Positions 1 through 6,203 of a stretch of DNA of 7,361 nt are shown here, one piece after another. The notes under the pieces are model-generated. The model ran no database searches. It was not told the origin of the DNA and worked only from the letters and a program-made list of their open reading frames with translations. Source of the DNA: an uncultured Lachnospiraceae bacterium. GTDB taxonomy: Bacteria > Bacillota > Clostridia > Lachnospirales > Lachnospiraceae. The DNA lies in contig CAMWOK010000144.1 in NCBI GenBank assembly GCA_947175845.1, forward strand, positions 1 to 7,361. Reading direction: 5' to 3'. Both the position numbers and the translations under genes were made by a program. How positions within the stretch are numbered: position 1 is the stretch's first letter; each line of letters opens with the position of its first letter.

Positions 1-1
1 G

Positions 2-556
2 ATCACGCCCGACGCACTTGCTCTCCTGCTGGATAAGACTGGTACAAACATGGAAAATATCCGGCGGGAGGTGGAGAAGCTGGTCTGTTACAAATACTAT
101 GAGGAGGGAATCACCGCGGACGATGTGGAGGAGCTGTGCATTGTTCAGATACAGAACCAGATTTTTGATATGGTGGAGGCCGTTGCACAGAAAAAGCAGC
201 AGCAGGCGCTGGGATTATACTACAATCTGCTTGCATTGAAGGAGGCGCCCATGAAAATACTGGCGCTGATTGCCCGGCAGTTTCACATGCTTTTGCAGGT
301 GAAGGAAATGAAGGCAAAGGGATATCAGGAGAGTGCGATTGCCGCACAGACGGGACTTAATCCCTATTTTTTGAAGAAAAAATATATTCCGCAGGCAGCG
401 CAGTTCAAGCTGCCGCAGCTCGCAGGCGCCCTGCGGGCATGTGTGGAGGCGGAGGAGAATGTCAAGACCGGGCGCATGTCAGATGTGCTCAGCGTGGAGC
501 TGATTATCGTGCGTCTGAGTGCCCAAAATCAACAGGAGAAGGAGTGTGTGCAATGA
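2..556 (+). CDS. holA: DNA polymerase III subunit delta, C-terminal part (5' truncated)
   Basis: The reading frame is open from the window edge, so the gene starts upstream and only about 184 C-terminal residues are present (the family is usually about 320-350 residues). Delta is the clamp-loader subunit that opens the beta sliding clamp during chromosome replication. The visible part begins in the linker after the AAA+ lid (ITPDALALLLDKTGTN, then MENIRREVEKL) and continues through the all-helical collar domain. Typical landmarks are the segment MVEAVAQKKQQQAL, the ALKEAPMKILALIARQFHMLLQVKEM helices, and the C-terminal pattern LNPYFLKKK...CVEAEENVKTGRM...VELIIVRL. The ATP-binding-like N-terminal domain lies outside the window. 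The stop codon overlaps the start of the next gene (ATGA), which suggests translational coupling. An internal ATG at 50 is not the true start, because the family sequence continues upstream of it. The family call is recognised by sequence pattern, with no database search. Confidence 0.93.
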   Translation: MTPDALALLLDKTGTNMENIRREVEKLVCYKYYEEGITADDVEELCIVQIQNQIFDMVEAVAQKKQQQALGLYYNLLALKEAPMKILALIARQFHMLLQVKEMKAKGYQESAIAAQTGLNPYFLKKKYIPQAAQFKLPQLAGALRACVEAEENVKTGRMSDVLSVELIIVRLSAQNQQEKECVQ

Positions 557-726
557 TGCCAAATGACCCGGTGATGTTGTTGAGTTACCTGAATCTGAAA
601 CTCAGGGATTTCTATCCCAGCCTTGAGGCATTCTGTGAGGATACCGGCGAGGATATGGAAAAAATATTGGACAGACTGAGCCAGATTGATTATCACTACG
701 ACAAGGAAAAAAATCAGTTTGTCTGA
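553..726 (+). CDS. DUF4250-like small conserved protein
   Basis: A 57-residue protein of unknown function beginning MMPNDPVMLLSYLNLKLRDF and ending in NQFV. The start was chosen at 553 because an AGGAGAAGGAG Shine-Dalgarno tract (about 535-545) sits just upstream and because the ATG overlaps the holA stop (ATGA). The same frame is open further upstream to 439, but that part lies inside holA and is low-quality Cys/Gly/Arg-rich sequence, as expected for an out-of-frame shadow. The pattern (DPVMLLSY-N-KLRDFY-SL--FCEDTGED...L-IDY-YD---NQF) matches what I recall of DUF4250, a family of roughly 55-60 residues found mainly in Clostridia. No signal peptide, membrane segment or metal-binding motif is visible. 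It is acidic and probably cytoplasmic, and the middle (DTGEDMEKILDRLSQIDYHYD) could be a small helix-turn-helix-like fold, but that is inference. Function is unknown. Confidence 0.82.
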   Translation: MMPNDPVMLLSYLNLKLRDFYPSLEAFCEDTGEDMEKILDRLSQIDYHYDKEKNQFV

Positions 727-752
727 GAAAGGAAGACGGAGGCTGTGAGGAG

Positions 753-1826
753 ATGACAAAAAGCAGAAAGAATCAATTGGCGCTGTCCTTTTTGACGGCG
801 GCCCTGCTGGTGCAGGGGTGTGCGAACAGGGAGGCTTCGGAGGTGCAAAACACCGCTGTGATTGCAGAAGAACAGCGAGAGGAAGAACCGATGAGCGCGG
901 TGCGCGGGGAGTGGCCGGAGGAAAAAACGCAGAGTACCGAGAAGGATTTTGTGACAGAGGAGATAGGGGTTACGTTCATCGACGACATTGGCAGGACAGT
1001 CACTGTGGAGAGCCATGACAGGGTTGTCACCCTGATCGGAAGCTTTACCGATATATGGCTGCTCGCAGGCGGTGAGGTGGTGGGGGCTGCCAATGATTCC
1101 TTCGACAGTTTTGATCTGGCGCTGGGGGAGGATGTGGTGAATATCGGCTCTCATATCGCGCCGGACATTGAGAAAATTATTGCGGTGAAACCGGATTTTG
1201 TGATTGCAAGCGCCAACACGGACGCGGATATGGACATGGAAAAAATTCTCACGGAGGCAGATGTCACGGTGGCGTACTTCTCGGTGTCCAACTTCAACGA
1301 GTACCTGAATATGCTTGAGATATGCACAGATATCACGGGGCGGAAGGATCTCTATGAGCAGAATGGCGTCATGGTGCAGCGGCAGGTGGATGCAGCGCGC
1401 GAGCGCGTGAACCAGAGAACTCTGGCGGGAGAGAAAGCGCCCACGATCGCGTTCTTCCGGGCGAGCGCGTCAAGCATCAAGGCCAAGGGCAGTTATGGAA
1501 ATGTCGGCGGTGAGATGCTGGCCGATCTGGGCTGCATCAACATCGCGGATGACGACGACAGCCTGCTGGACACGCTCAGTATGGAGGCGGTCATTGCGGC
1601 AGATCCGGATTTCATTTTTGTGACGACACAGGGAAAGGATGCAGGCGCAGTGCAGCGCAATATCGAGGACACGCTGCTGAATAATCCGGCATGGAACCAG
1701 CTTACCGCGGTGAAGGAAGGCAGATATTTTATCCTCGAAAAGGAACTGTACAATCTCAAGCCGAATGCGCGCTGGGGGGAGGCATATCTTGGACTTGCGG
1801 ATATCCTGTATGGGGAGGAGCCATGA
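753..1826 (+). CDS. ABC transporter substrate-binding lipoprotein (iron-siderophore/cobalamin class)
   Basis: A 357-residue extracytoplasmic binding protein of the class III (FepB/FhuD/BtuF-like) fold, which captures a metal chelate or corrinoid and delivers it to a FecCD permease. The N-terminus is a lipoprotein signal: positive residues (KSRK), a hydrophobic core at 9-20, and lipobox VQGC with Cys23 as the expected lipidation site. Q at -2 is not the commonest residue. Residues about 24-70 form an acidic, Glu/Gln-rich linker. The first lobe runs from about 75 (FIDDIGRTVTV, then VVTLIGSFTDIWLLAGG and the IAPDIEKIIAVKPDFVIAS pattern). A long connecting helix follows at about 200-225. The second lobe (about 230-355) has GNVGGEMLADLGCINIA, LSMEAVIAADPDFIFV and the ending NNPAWNQLTAVKEGRYFIL. 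GTGAGGAG lies just before the ATG. The gene follows the DUF4250-like gene by 26 bases, so it may depend on read-through from the holA unit. The exact substrate cannot be read from sequence. The likely partner permease and ATPase are convergent, immediately downstream. Confidence 0.9.
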   Translation: MTKSRKNQLALSFLTAALLVQGCANREASEVQNTAVIAEEQREEEPMSAVRGEWPEEKTQSTEKDFVTEEIGVTFIDDIGRTVTVESHDRVVTLIGSFTDIWLLAGGEVVGAANDSFDSFDLALGEDVVNIGSHIAPDIEKIIAVKPDFVIASANTDADMDMEKILTEADVTVAYFSVSNFNEYLNMLEICTDITGRKDLYEQNGVMVQRQVDAARERVNQRTLAGEKAPTIAFFRASASSIKAKGSYGNVGGEMLADLGCINIADDDDSLLDTLSMEAVIAADPDFIFVTTQGKDAGAVQRNIEDTLLNNPAWNQLTAVKEGRYFILEKELYNLKPNARWGEAYLGLADILYGEEP

Positions 1827-1845
1827 GGAAGTGCCACGGCAGGGT

Positions 1846-2604
1846 TCAACAAAAGAAATAGTAGCGGCCCTCCGCATCAGAGAATTCTTTGATGCGCACA
1901 TGAAAAACCGATTCGATAATATGCTGCTGCAGACATTCCTTTGGAGTCGATGCGGCAGCAATTTTTCTGTCCTGCATTATGACAAGTGTGTCAGAAATTC
2001 TCAGCGCCTGCGCGATATCGTGGAGAACCAGGATGATCGTCCGTCCCCTGCGTTTCAGTTTCAGGATCATTTCCATAAATTCGCGCTGGCCGTTCAGGTC
2101 AAGGTAGGTTGTGGGCTCGTCCAGCACGATATAGTCACAGTCCTGAGCCAGAGTCATGGCAAAAAAGGCGCGCTGTCTGATTCCGCCTGAGAGCGTGTCC
2201 GCATACTGCGCGGCGTATGGACTGACCCTTGTAAAGTCCATGGCATCCTCGACAATAGCGATATCCTGTCGGGATTTCCGGCGCGCAAATCCCAGGTGCG
2301 GAAAGCGGCCGTGTTCCACCAGTGTCTTTACGGGCAGTGTGGGAATGATGGTGCGCACCTGCGGAAGAAAGGACAGCCTGCGCGCGCGCTCCCGAAGGGG
2401 CATGGCAAGATAGTCTGTACCGTCCAGGCTGATGCTGCCCGAGGTGACTTTTGATGAGCCATTCAGACATTGGAGCAGGGTGGTCTTGCCACAGCCGTTC
2501 GGACCGATAATGGTCGTGACTGCGCCCTTCTGAAAACAGACAGAGATGTCGTGCAGGATAGGAACCATACTGCAACTGGCATTTACGTGACAAAATTCAA
2601 GCAT
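1846..2604 (-). CDS. ABC transporter ATP-binding protein (FecE/BtuD-like)
   Basis: A 252-residue ATPase that powers a FecCD-type importer from the cytoplasmic side. Visible motifs in order are Walker A GPNGCGKTT (34-42), Q-loop Gln82 (LSFLPQ), signature LSGGIRQR (138-145), Walker B DYIVLDEP (157-164), D-loop YLDLN (167-171) and H-loop His195 (VLHD). Length is normal for the family (about 250-260). Two positions are unusual: the A-loop place where these ATPases commonly carry Tyr appears to be Cys11 (NASCSM), and the signature has Ile142 where Gln is usual. All catalytic residues are intact, so it is probably active. The start at 2604 is supported by GGAGG at 2616-2620, 11 bases upstream, and by the 8-base overlap with the end of the permease gene, which implies translational coupling and a joint operon. 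Family-level sequence features point to iron-chelate, heme or corrinoid import, but the substrate is not determined. Confidence 0.93.
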   Translation of the reverse strand: MLEFCHVNASCSMVPILHDISVCFQKGAVTTIIGPNGCGKTTLLQCLNGSSKVTSGSISLDGTDYLAMPLRERARRLSFLPQVRTIIPTLPVKTLVEHGRFPHLGFARRKSRQDIAIVEDAMDFTRVSPYAAQYADTLSGGIRQRAFFAMTLAQDCDYIVLDEPTTYLDLNGQREFMEMILKLKRRGRTIILVLHDIAQALRISDTLVIMQDRKIAAASTPKECLQQHIIESVFHVRIKEFSDAEGRYYFFC

Positions 2605-3583
2605 TGACTCTGCGGCCTCCCTTCTTCTTAAATAACAGATACAGAAAAAATGGTCCGCCGACGAAGGACATCAGGACGCCGGCAGGAAGTTCAAAGGGAG
2701 CAAACAGCACGCGCCCGAGCATATCACACACAAGTACAAAACACGCGCCGAGCAGGGCGGAGCAGGGCAGCAGATACCGGGCGTCATTTCCGAAAAGCCG
2801 GCGGCAGATATGGGGAACGATCAGCCCGACGAAGCCAAGAAGCCCGGCATAGCTCACGACACAGCCCGACAGGACGCTCGAGAGAACCAGCAGGATCAGG
2901 CGGGAGCGCGTGACATGCAGTCCGAGGGAGCGCGCGATATCGTCTCCAAGACCAAGGATATTGAGCGGTTTGGTGAGAAAAAGGGACAACAAAAGCGCTG
3001 CGCAGATGGCAGCGGATGGAAGCCTGAGACTGTCAAAAGTAATCCCGGACAGGGAACCGATCATGAAAGTAGTCAGGTTCACAGTGATGTCCGCGTCTAT
3101 AAGCTTGATGGTGTTGATGCCCGCATTCAGAAAGCTTGACACGGTGATTCCTGCAAGGATAATAGTGGTGCGCGAGCTGTCAGCCATGTACGCCAGACCA
3201 AAGATGGTGAGTGTCGTGACAAGGGCTCCCGCAAAGGCAGCGGCGGGCACTGCGGACGAGAATCCACCGCCGAGCATCAGCGCGAGCATCACCGCAAACC
3301 CGGCGCCGGAATTGACGCCGATGGTATTTGGACTTGCGAGCGTGTTGTTCATGACGCTCTGCAGGATGACGCCTGCAGAGGCAAGCCCCATTCCGGCAAG
3401 GCAGCCTCCCAAAACGCGCGGCAGCCGCACCGTGTTGACAAGTACATAGGTGGTGGAATCCCTGTCAAGCCCGGCAAGGCAGCGCAGGACGCCTTGCGGG
3501 GACAGCGGTACACTTCCCAGCAGAATACCCGCAAAGCTGCAGAGAACCAGCAGCAGGGACAGGGACACAATTTTCTTTCGCAT
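2597..3583 (-). CDS. FecCD-family ABC transporter permease
   Basis: A 328-residue integral membrane protein, the usual length for FecCD/BtuC permeases that dimerise around a chelate or corrinoid channel. It is strongly hydrophobic with many predicted membrane spans. Landmarks in this numbering are RLPRVLGG (53-60), the LASPNTIGVNSGAGF loop (82-96), GLGDDIARSLG (211-221, the region that usually contacts the ATPase), GFVGLIVPHICRR (250-262) and ELPAGVLMSFVGGPFF (298-313). The frame is open upstream to 3652, but I place the start at 3583 (MRKKIVSLS): it has GGAG about 10 bases upstream, while the earlier ATGs at 3607 and 3652 lack a Shine-Dalgarno and would add a charged tail before the first membrane helix. 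The gene overlaps the downstream ATPase gene by 8 bases. It lies 61 bases after the deacetylase gene on the same strand. No binding-protein gene sits in this strand's unit; the nearest one is the convergent gene beyond the ATPase. Confidence 0.92.
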   Translation of the reverse strand: MRKKIVSLSLLLVLCSFAGILLGSVPLSPQGVLRCLAGLDRDSTTYVLVNTVRLPRVLGGCLAGMGLASAGVILQSVMNNTLASPNTIGVNSGAGFAVMLALMLGGGFSSAVPAAAFAGALVTTLTIFGLAYMADSSRTTIILAGITVSSFLNAGINTIKLIDADITVNLTTFMIGSLSGITFDSLRLPSAAICAALLLSLFLTKPLNILGLGDDIARSLGLHVTRSRLILLVLSSVLSGCVVSYAGLLGFVGLIVPHICRRLFGNDARYLLPCSALLGACFVLVCDMLGRVLFAPFELPAGVLMSFVGGPFFLYLLFKKKGGRRVNA

Positions 3584-3644
3584 GGTATACAGTCTCCGTT
3601 TGCTCATGTAATGTTCTATATTAATAATGGCATAATTTCTGCGT
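3584..3644 (-). promoter_or_regulatory. AT-rich leader of the permease-ATPase genes, possible weak promoter
   Basis: This 61-base gap separates the deacetylase stop from the permease start. Read on the - strand it holds TTGATT (starting inside the deacetylase stop region), 17 bases, then CATTAT, each matching 4 of 6 consensus promoter bases. There is also a short direct repeat ATTAT-GCC-ATTAT and an imperfect palindrome TAATAT-AGA-ACATTA. These could be a weak promoter and operator allowing metal-dependent control separate from the deacetylase, but no clear Fur or DtxR consensus is recognisable. No terminator hairpin is visible here, so read-through from the deacetylase is equally possible. 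Confidence 0.25.
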
Positions 3645-4385
3645 TTAATCAAACAATATTTTGTCGACAGTCACAAATTCGTAGCCCTGCCGTGTGAGTT
3701 CGTCAACGACTATGAGGGCGGCCTCCACAGAGGTATCATAGTAGTCATGCATCAGAATGATGTCATTGTCAGATACTTTGCTGATCACGGCATCTGCCAC
3801 ACGGCTGGAATTGGCGGTGCACCAGTCGAGCGGATCGACGTTCCAGAGCACAGGAAACATATTCAGATCCGTCTCAAATTTTTTGTCCCAGGAACCGTAG
3901 GGCGGCCGTACATACTGCACCTCGTCGCCGGTGATATCGTAGAGGACTTCATTTGTCTGTATCAGTTCCTTCTTGAATTTGTCACTGTTTGAGTCGGTGA
4001 GCTGGATGTGGCTGTAGGTGTGGTTGCCAATCAGATGCCCTTCGTCATGCATGCGTTTGATGATGTCGGGGTGAAGCGCGGCATGTTCGCCAGTGACGAA
4101 GAATGTAGCCTTGACACCGCGCGTTTTCAGCCCGTCGAGAAGTTCCTCCGTGTATACGGGATGCGGGCCGTCATCGAACGTGAGTGCAGCACGCCTGATT
4201 TCGACCGGTGCAGTCTCGGAGGGAACCGGGTCGATGGATGCCACAGACGGGGCCGCAGGGGATGTGTTGGCGGTGGCGATAGCCGGGATTGCTTTTTTGT
4301 ATAGAAATGGTCTGATGAGAGCGGTCAGGGTCAGGCACATACATATGAGATACAGTATATTGAAAATCCGATTATAATGTTTCAT
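3645..4385 (-). CDS. Membrane-anchored polysaccharide deacetylase (CE4, NodB domain)
   Basis: A 246-residue carbohydrate esterase family 4 enzyme expected to remove N-acetyl (or O-acetyl) groups from peptidoglycan or another surface glycan outside the cell, using a divalent metal. Residues about 7-28 form one hydrophobic segment, an uncleaved anchor or signal, followed by an Ala/Pro/Ser/Thr-rich linker (about 35-62). The NodB motifs are all present: TFDDGPHP (69-76, catalytic base Asp71 and metal ligand Asp72), HTYSH (122-126, metal-binding His pair), RPPYG (160-164), NVDPLDW (182-188) and ILMHD (210-214, catalytic His213). It should therefore be active. The start is uncertain: ATG at 4385 (MKHYNRIF) has only a weak GGCGG upstream, while GTG at 4400 would add five residues and has no Shine-Dalgarno. 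It is transcribed divergently from the helical-protein gene and lies upstream of the permease on the same strand. Related enzymes are often involved in lysozyme resistance or sporulation, but nothing here fixes that role. Confidence 0.93.
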   Translation of the reverse strand: MKHYNRIFNILYLICMCLTLTALIRPFLYKKAIPAIATANTSPAAPSVASIDPVPSETAPVEIRRAALTFDDGPHPVYTEELLDGLKTRGVKATFFVTGEHAALHPDIIKRMHDEGHLIGNHTYSHIQLTDSNSDKFKKELIQTNEVLYDITGDEVQYVRPPYGSWDKKFETDLNMFPVLWNVDPLDWCTANSSRVADAVISKVSDNDIILMHDYYDTSVEAALIVVDELTRQGYEFVTVDKILFD

Positions 4386-4412
4386 ACACAAAACCGCCAC
4401 ATTGTGCTGTAT

Positions 4413-4424
4413 TCATATTTATGA
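4413..4424. repeat. Small inverted repeat TCATA-TT-TATGA
   Basis: Perfect 5-base arms around a 2-base centre, located 28 bases upstream of the deacetylase ATG and partly overlapping a possible - strand -10 hexamer (TATCAT, reverse of 4421-4426). It could be an operator for the deacetylase gene, but AT-rich DNA gives such repeats easily by chance. Confidence 0.25.
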
Positions 4425-4499
4425 TATGCAGGCAAGTGGGAAAAGGTTCCACAGATACTATTTTTTTTCAAAAAATGTTTTGGATATGTAAATGTTCGA

Positions 4500-4528
4500 T
4501 TGTAGGAAAAAATAAATGATGGTATAAT
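4500..4528 (+). promoter_or_regulatory. Extended -10 promoter for the helical-protein/epimerase unit
   Basis: A consensus TATAAT lies at 4523-4528, preceded by TGG so that it forms the extended -10 element TGnTATAAT. A partial -35, TTGTAG (4500-4505), stands exactly 17 bases upstream. Transcription would start near 4535, giving a leader of about 49 bases before the ATG at 4584. An A/T tract (T run then A run, 4459-4475) lies upstream and may add bending or an UP-like effect. This is the best promoter in the window by inspection and looks like a vegetative sigma-A type. Confidence 0.75.
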
Positions 4529-4551
4529 GAACCTGTAAAGCGGACCAAATA

Positions 4552-4564
4552 TGTTCAAAGAACA
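4552..4564. repeat. Inverted repeat TGTTC-AAA-GAACA in the transcribed leader
   Basis: Perfect 5-base arms with a 3-base centre, between the predicted transcription start (about 4535) and the ATG at 4584. A further TGTTC copy lies at 4493-4497, just before the -35 element. The spacing suggests an operator acting by roadblock plus an upstream half-site, but no regulator can be named. The arm order (GTTC then GAAC) is the reverse of the Gram-positive LexA box, so it should not be read as an SOS site. Confidence 0.35.
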
Positions 4565-4583
4565 CAGAAAGGTATTAATATTT

Positions 4584-5078
4584 ATGGAAAAAAACAGCAA
4601 ATGGAAAACATTTGAGGATATGACTGCGAAGTGTTATAAGACACTGGATAATGGCAATATTATAAAGGAATGCTGGTATGGCGCATTTGACACGCTTCTC
4701 GAAATCATGGAGGAGGAGCGGGTCAGAAACCCAGGAAGTTTTGAGGAGCTGGCAGACATTGACCAGCGCACGGAAAACAAGTACAATGTCCAGGGCTGGG
4801 TCGACGACTATTTCAAAAAGCTGAATTCTGCAGGCGATTTTGACAGGATTTACAAGGATGGACTGCGTCTGATTGACGCGTTTGAGTGGCGGCGGCAGTC
4901 GCCGGCGCAGATCCGGATGCGGGTGATGAATGCGATGAAACGGCTGGGAATGAACGAGGCAGCCACGCGCTACAGTGAAGAGTGGGTTGGGGAGGAGCCG
5001 GATGACATGAACGCGCTCTTTGCTGCACTGATTTTTCAAAAAAAGGGTAAGGAGAGCGAGTCGAAAGTAGGAGAGTAA
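4584..5078 (+). CDS. Uncharacterised helical (TPR-like) protein
   Basis: A 164-residue protein that I do not recognise. It looks soluble and cytoplasmic, with no signal peptide or membrane segment. The composition is highly charged and predicted helical throughout. Two stretches resemble TPR-type helical hairpins: about 70-100 (VQGWVDDYFKKLNSAGDFDRIY, then KDGLRLIDAFEW) and about 107-150 (PAQIRMRVMNAMKRLGMNEA, then ATRYSEEWVGEEPDDMNALF). The N-terminal 50 residues contain two cysteines and KTFEDMTAKCYKTLDNGN. The start at 4584 is preferred because AGAAAGG (4566-4572) lies 11 bases upstream; an in-frame ATG at 4551 has no good Shine-Dalgarno and sits within the inverted repeat. The stop is one base before the epimerase ATG and the epimerase Shine-Dalgarno lies inside this gene, so the two are almost certainly co-translated. 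A scaffold or regulator for the glycan pathway is possible, but that is inference from position only. Confidence 0.85.
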   Translation: MEKNSKWKTFEDMTAKCYKTLDNGNIIKECWYGAFDTLLEIMEEERVRNPGSFEELADIDQRTENKYNVQGWVDDYFKKLNSAGDFDRIYKDGLRLIDAFEWRRQSPAQIRMRVMNAMKRLGMNEAATRYSEEWVGEEPDDMNALFAALIFQKKGKESESKVGE

Positions 5079-5079
5079 A

Positions 5080-6150
5080 ATGTTAGAGAAAAATATCGTT
5101 CTTGATGGCAGCACAATTCTTGTGACAGGTGCGGCCGGGTTTATCGGTGCGAATCTTGTGCTGGCACTTTTGAAGAAGGCACGCGATGTGCGGATTGTTG
5201 GCATAGACAACAGGAATGACTACTATGATGTGTCCCTCAAGGACTTTCGGCTCGGTCAGATAAAGGAGCTGGAACCCCATGTCTCGGGGAGTTTTACGTT
5301 CATAGAGGGAAATATCGCGGACAAAAAAACAGTCAGCGAAGTGTTTTTGCGGTATCGGCCGCAGATTGTCGTCAATCTGGCAGCGCAGGCGGGTGTGCGC
5401 TACAGCATCGAGAACCCTGACGCCTATGTCGAGTCCAACCTGATTGGGTTTTACAACATTCTCGAGGCGTGCCGCCACAGTTATGACAATGGCGCGCCCG
5501 GTGTGGAACATCTCGTGTATGCAAGCTCCTCTTCGGTGTATGGGAGCAACAGGAAAATCCCCTACGCGACGGAGGATAAGGTGGACAATCCGGTGTCGCT
5601 CTACGCTGCCACCAAGAAATCCAATGAGCTTCTGGCACATGCCTACGCAAAGCTCTATGGGATTCCTGCAACAGGGCTTCGCTTCTTTACGGTGTACGGT
5701 CCGGCAGGACGGCCCGATATGGCGTATTTTGGCTTTACGGACAAACTTGTCCGAAACGAGACAATCAAAATATTTAACTATGGAAACTGCCGCCGCGACT
5801 TCACATACATTGATGATATCGTGACAGGAGTGCAGGCGGTCATGCAGTGCGCACCGCTGCCCAATGAGGAGGGGGTGAAGTACAGCATCTACAATATCGG
5901 AAACAACCAGCCCGAAAATCTGCTGGATTTTGTGGAGATACTGCAGGATGAATTGAAGCGTGCAGAGGTGCTGCCCCAGGACTATGATTTTGAGACCCAC
6001 AAGGAGTTTGTCGGCATGCAGCCTGGCGATGTGGAGGTGACTTATGCTGACACAAGCAGCCTTGAGCGCGATTTTGGATTTAAGCCATCGACAGGGCTGC
6101 GGGAAGGTCTTCGGAAATTTGCGCAGTGGTATAAAGAGTTTTATGGTTAG
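5080..6150 (+). CDS. NAD-dependent epimerase, UDP-glucuronate 4-epimerase type
   Basis: A 356-residue extended short-chain dehydrogenase/reductase, expected to interconvert UDP-glucuronate and UDP-galacturonate in the cytoplasm as a precursor step for acidic surface polysaccharides. The NAD-binding Rossmann motif is GAAGFIG (17-23) followed by the acidic Asp43 (GIDNRNDYYD). The AAQAGVRYSIENP segment (101-113), the active-site serine run YASSSSVYG (147-155) and catalytic Tyr175/Lys179 (YAATK) are intact. The block YGPAGRPDMAYFGFTDKL (206-223), then RRDFTYIDDIV, is characteristic of UDP-glucuronate epimerases (CapI/LpsL-like) rather than GalE. Ala209 stands where I recall the family usually having Trp (GPWGRPDM), a possible minor specificity change. 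The N-terminus has a short extra leader before the Rossmann strand. The AGGAG Shine-Dalgarno at 5069-5073 lies within the end of the upstream gene. A related UDP-sugar epimerase activity cannot be ruled out. Confidence 0.88.
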   Translation: MLEKNIVLDGSTILVTGAAGFIGANLVLALLKKARDVRIVGIDNRNDYYDVSLKDFRLGQIKELEPHVSGSFTFIEGNIADKKTVSEVFLRYRPQIVVNLAAQAGVRYSIENPDAYVESNLIGFYNILEACRHSYDNGAPGVEHLVYASSSSVYGSNRKIPYATEDKVDNPVSLYAATKKSNELLAHAYAKLYGIPATGLRFFTVYGPAGRPDMAYFGFTDKLVRNETIKIFNYGNCRRDFTYIDDIVTGVQAVMQCAPLPNEEGVKYSIYNIGNNQPENLLDFVEILQDELKRAEVLPQDYDFETHKEFVGMQPGDVEVTYADTSSLERDFGFKPSTGLREGLRKFAQWYKEFYG

Positions 6151-6176
6151 GAACTGTTCAAAAGAAGTGGATATTT

Positions 6177-6203
6177 TTGGTGTTGTATGCCAATATATAC
6201 AAT
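6177..6203 (+). promoter_or_regulatory. Possible promoter for the PfkB kinase gene
   Basis: TACAAT (6198-6203, 5 of 6 consensus bases) is preceded by TTGGTG (6177-6182) at a short 15-base spacing. The last base of the hexamer is the first base of the cre-like site, so repressor binding would block initiation. The same stretch contains an inverted repeat TTGTAT (6183-6188) and ATACAA (6197-6202), possibly a second operator. The -35 match and spacing are weak, so the exact promoter is uncertain even though the gap clearly looks regulatory. Confidence 0.35.

Noticed and set aside
439..552. N-terminal extension of the DUF4250-like gene
   Set aside because: It lies inside holA in another frame, its translation is Cys/Gly/Arg-rich, and the ATG at 553 has both a Shine-Dalgarno and the ATGA overlap.
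1470..1961. Open frame of 163 codons on the - strand across the binding-protein end
   Set aside because: It overlaps the end of the binding-protein gene and the ATPase end in other frames and its translation shows no domain, so it is a shadow.
1765..2190. Open frame of 141 codons on the + strand bridging the convergent gene ends
   Set aside because: It overlaps the binding-protein end out of frame and runs antisense to the ATPase; no domain or ribosome-binding site.
2910..3449. Open frame of 179 codons on the + strand opposite the permease
   Set aside because: The - strand permease is unmistakable; this translation is a basic, low-complexity antisense product.
3584..3652. N-terminal extension of the permease to 3652
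   Set aside because: The earlier ATGs have no Shine-Dalgarno, and the extension overlaps the end of the deacetylase gene; the start at 3583 fits the family.
4552..4564. LexA/SOS box
   Set aside because: The arms are in the order GTTC...GAAC, opposite to the GAAC...GTTC order of Gram-positive LexA sites.
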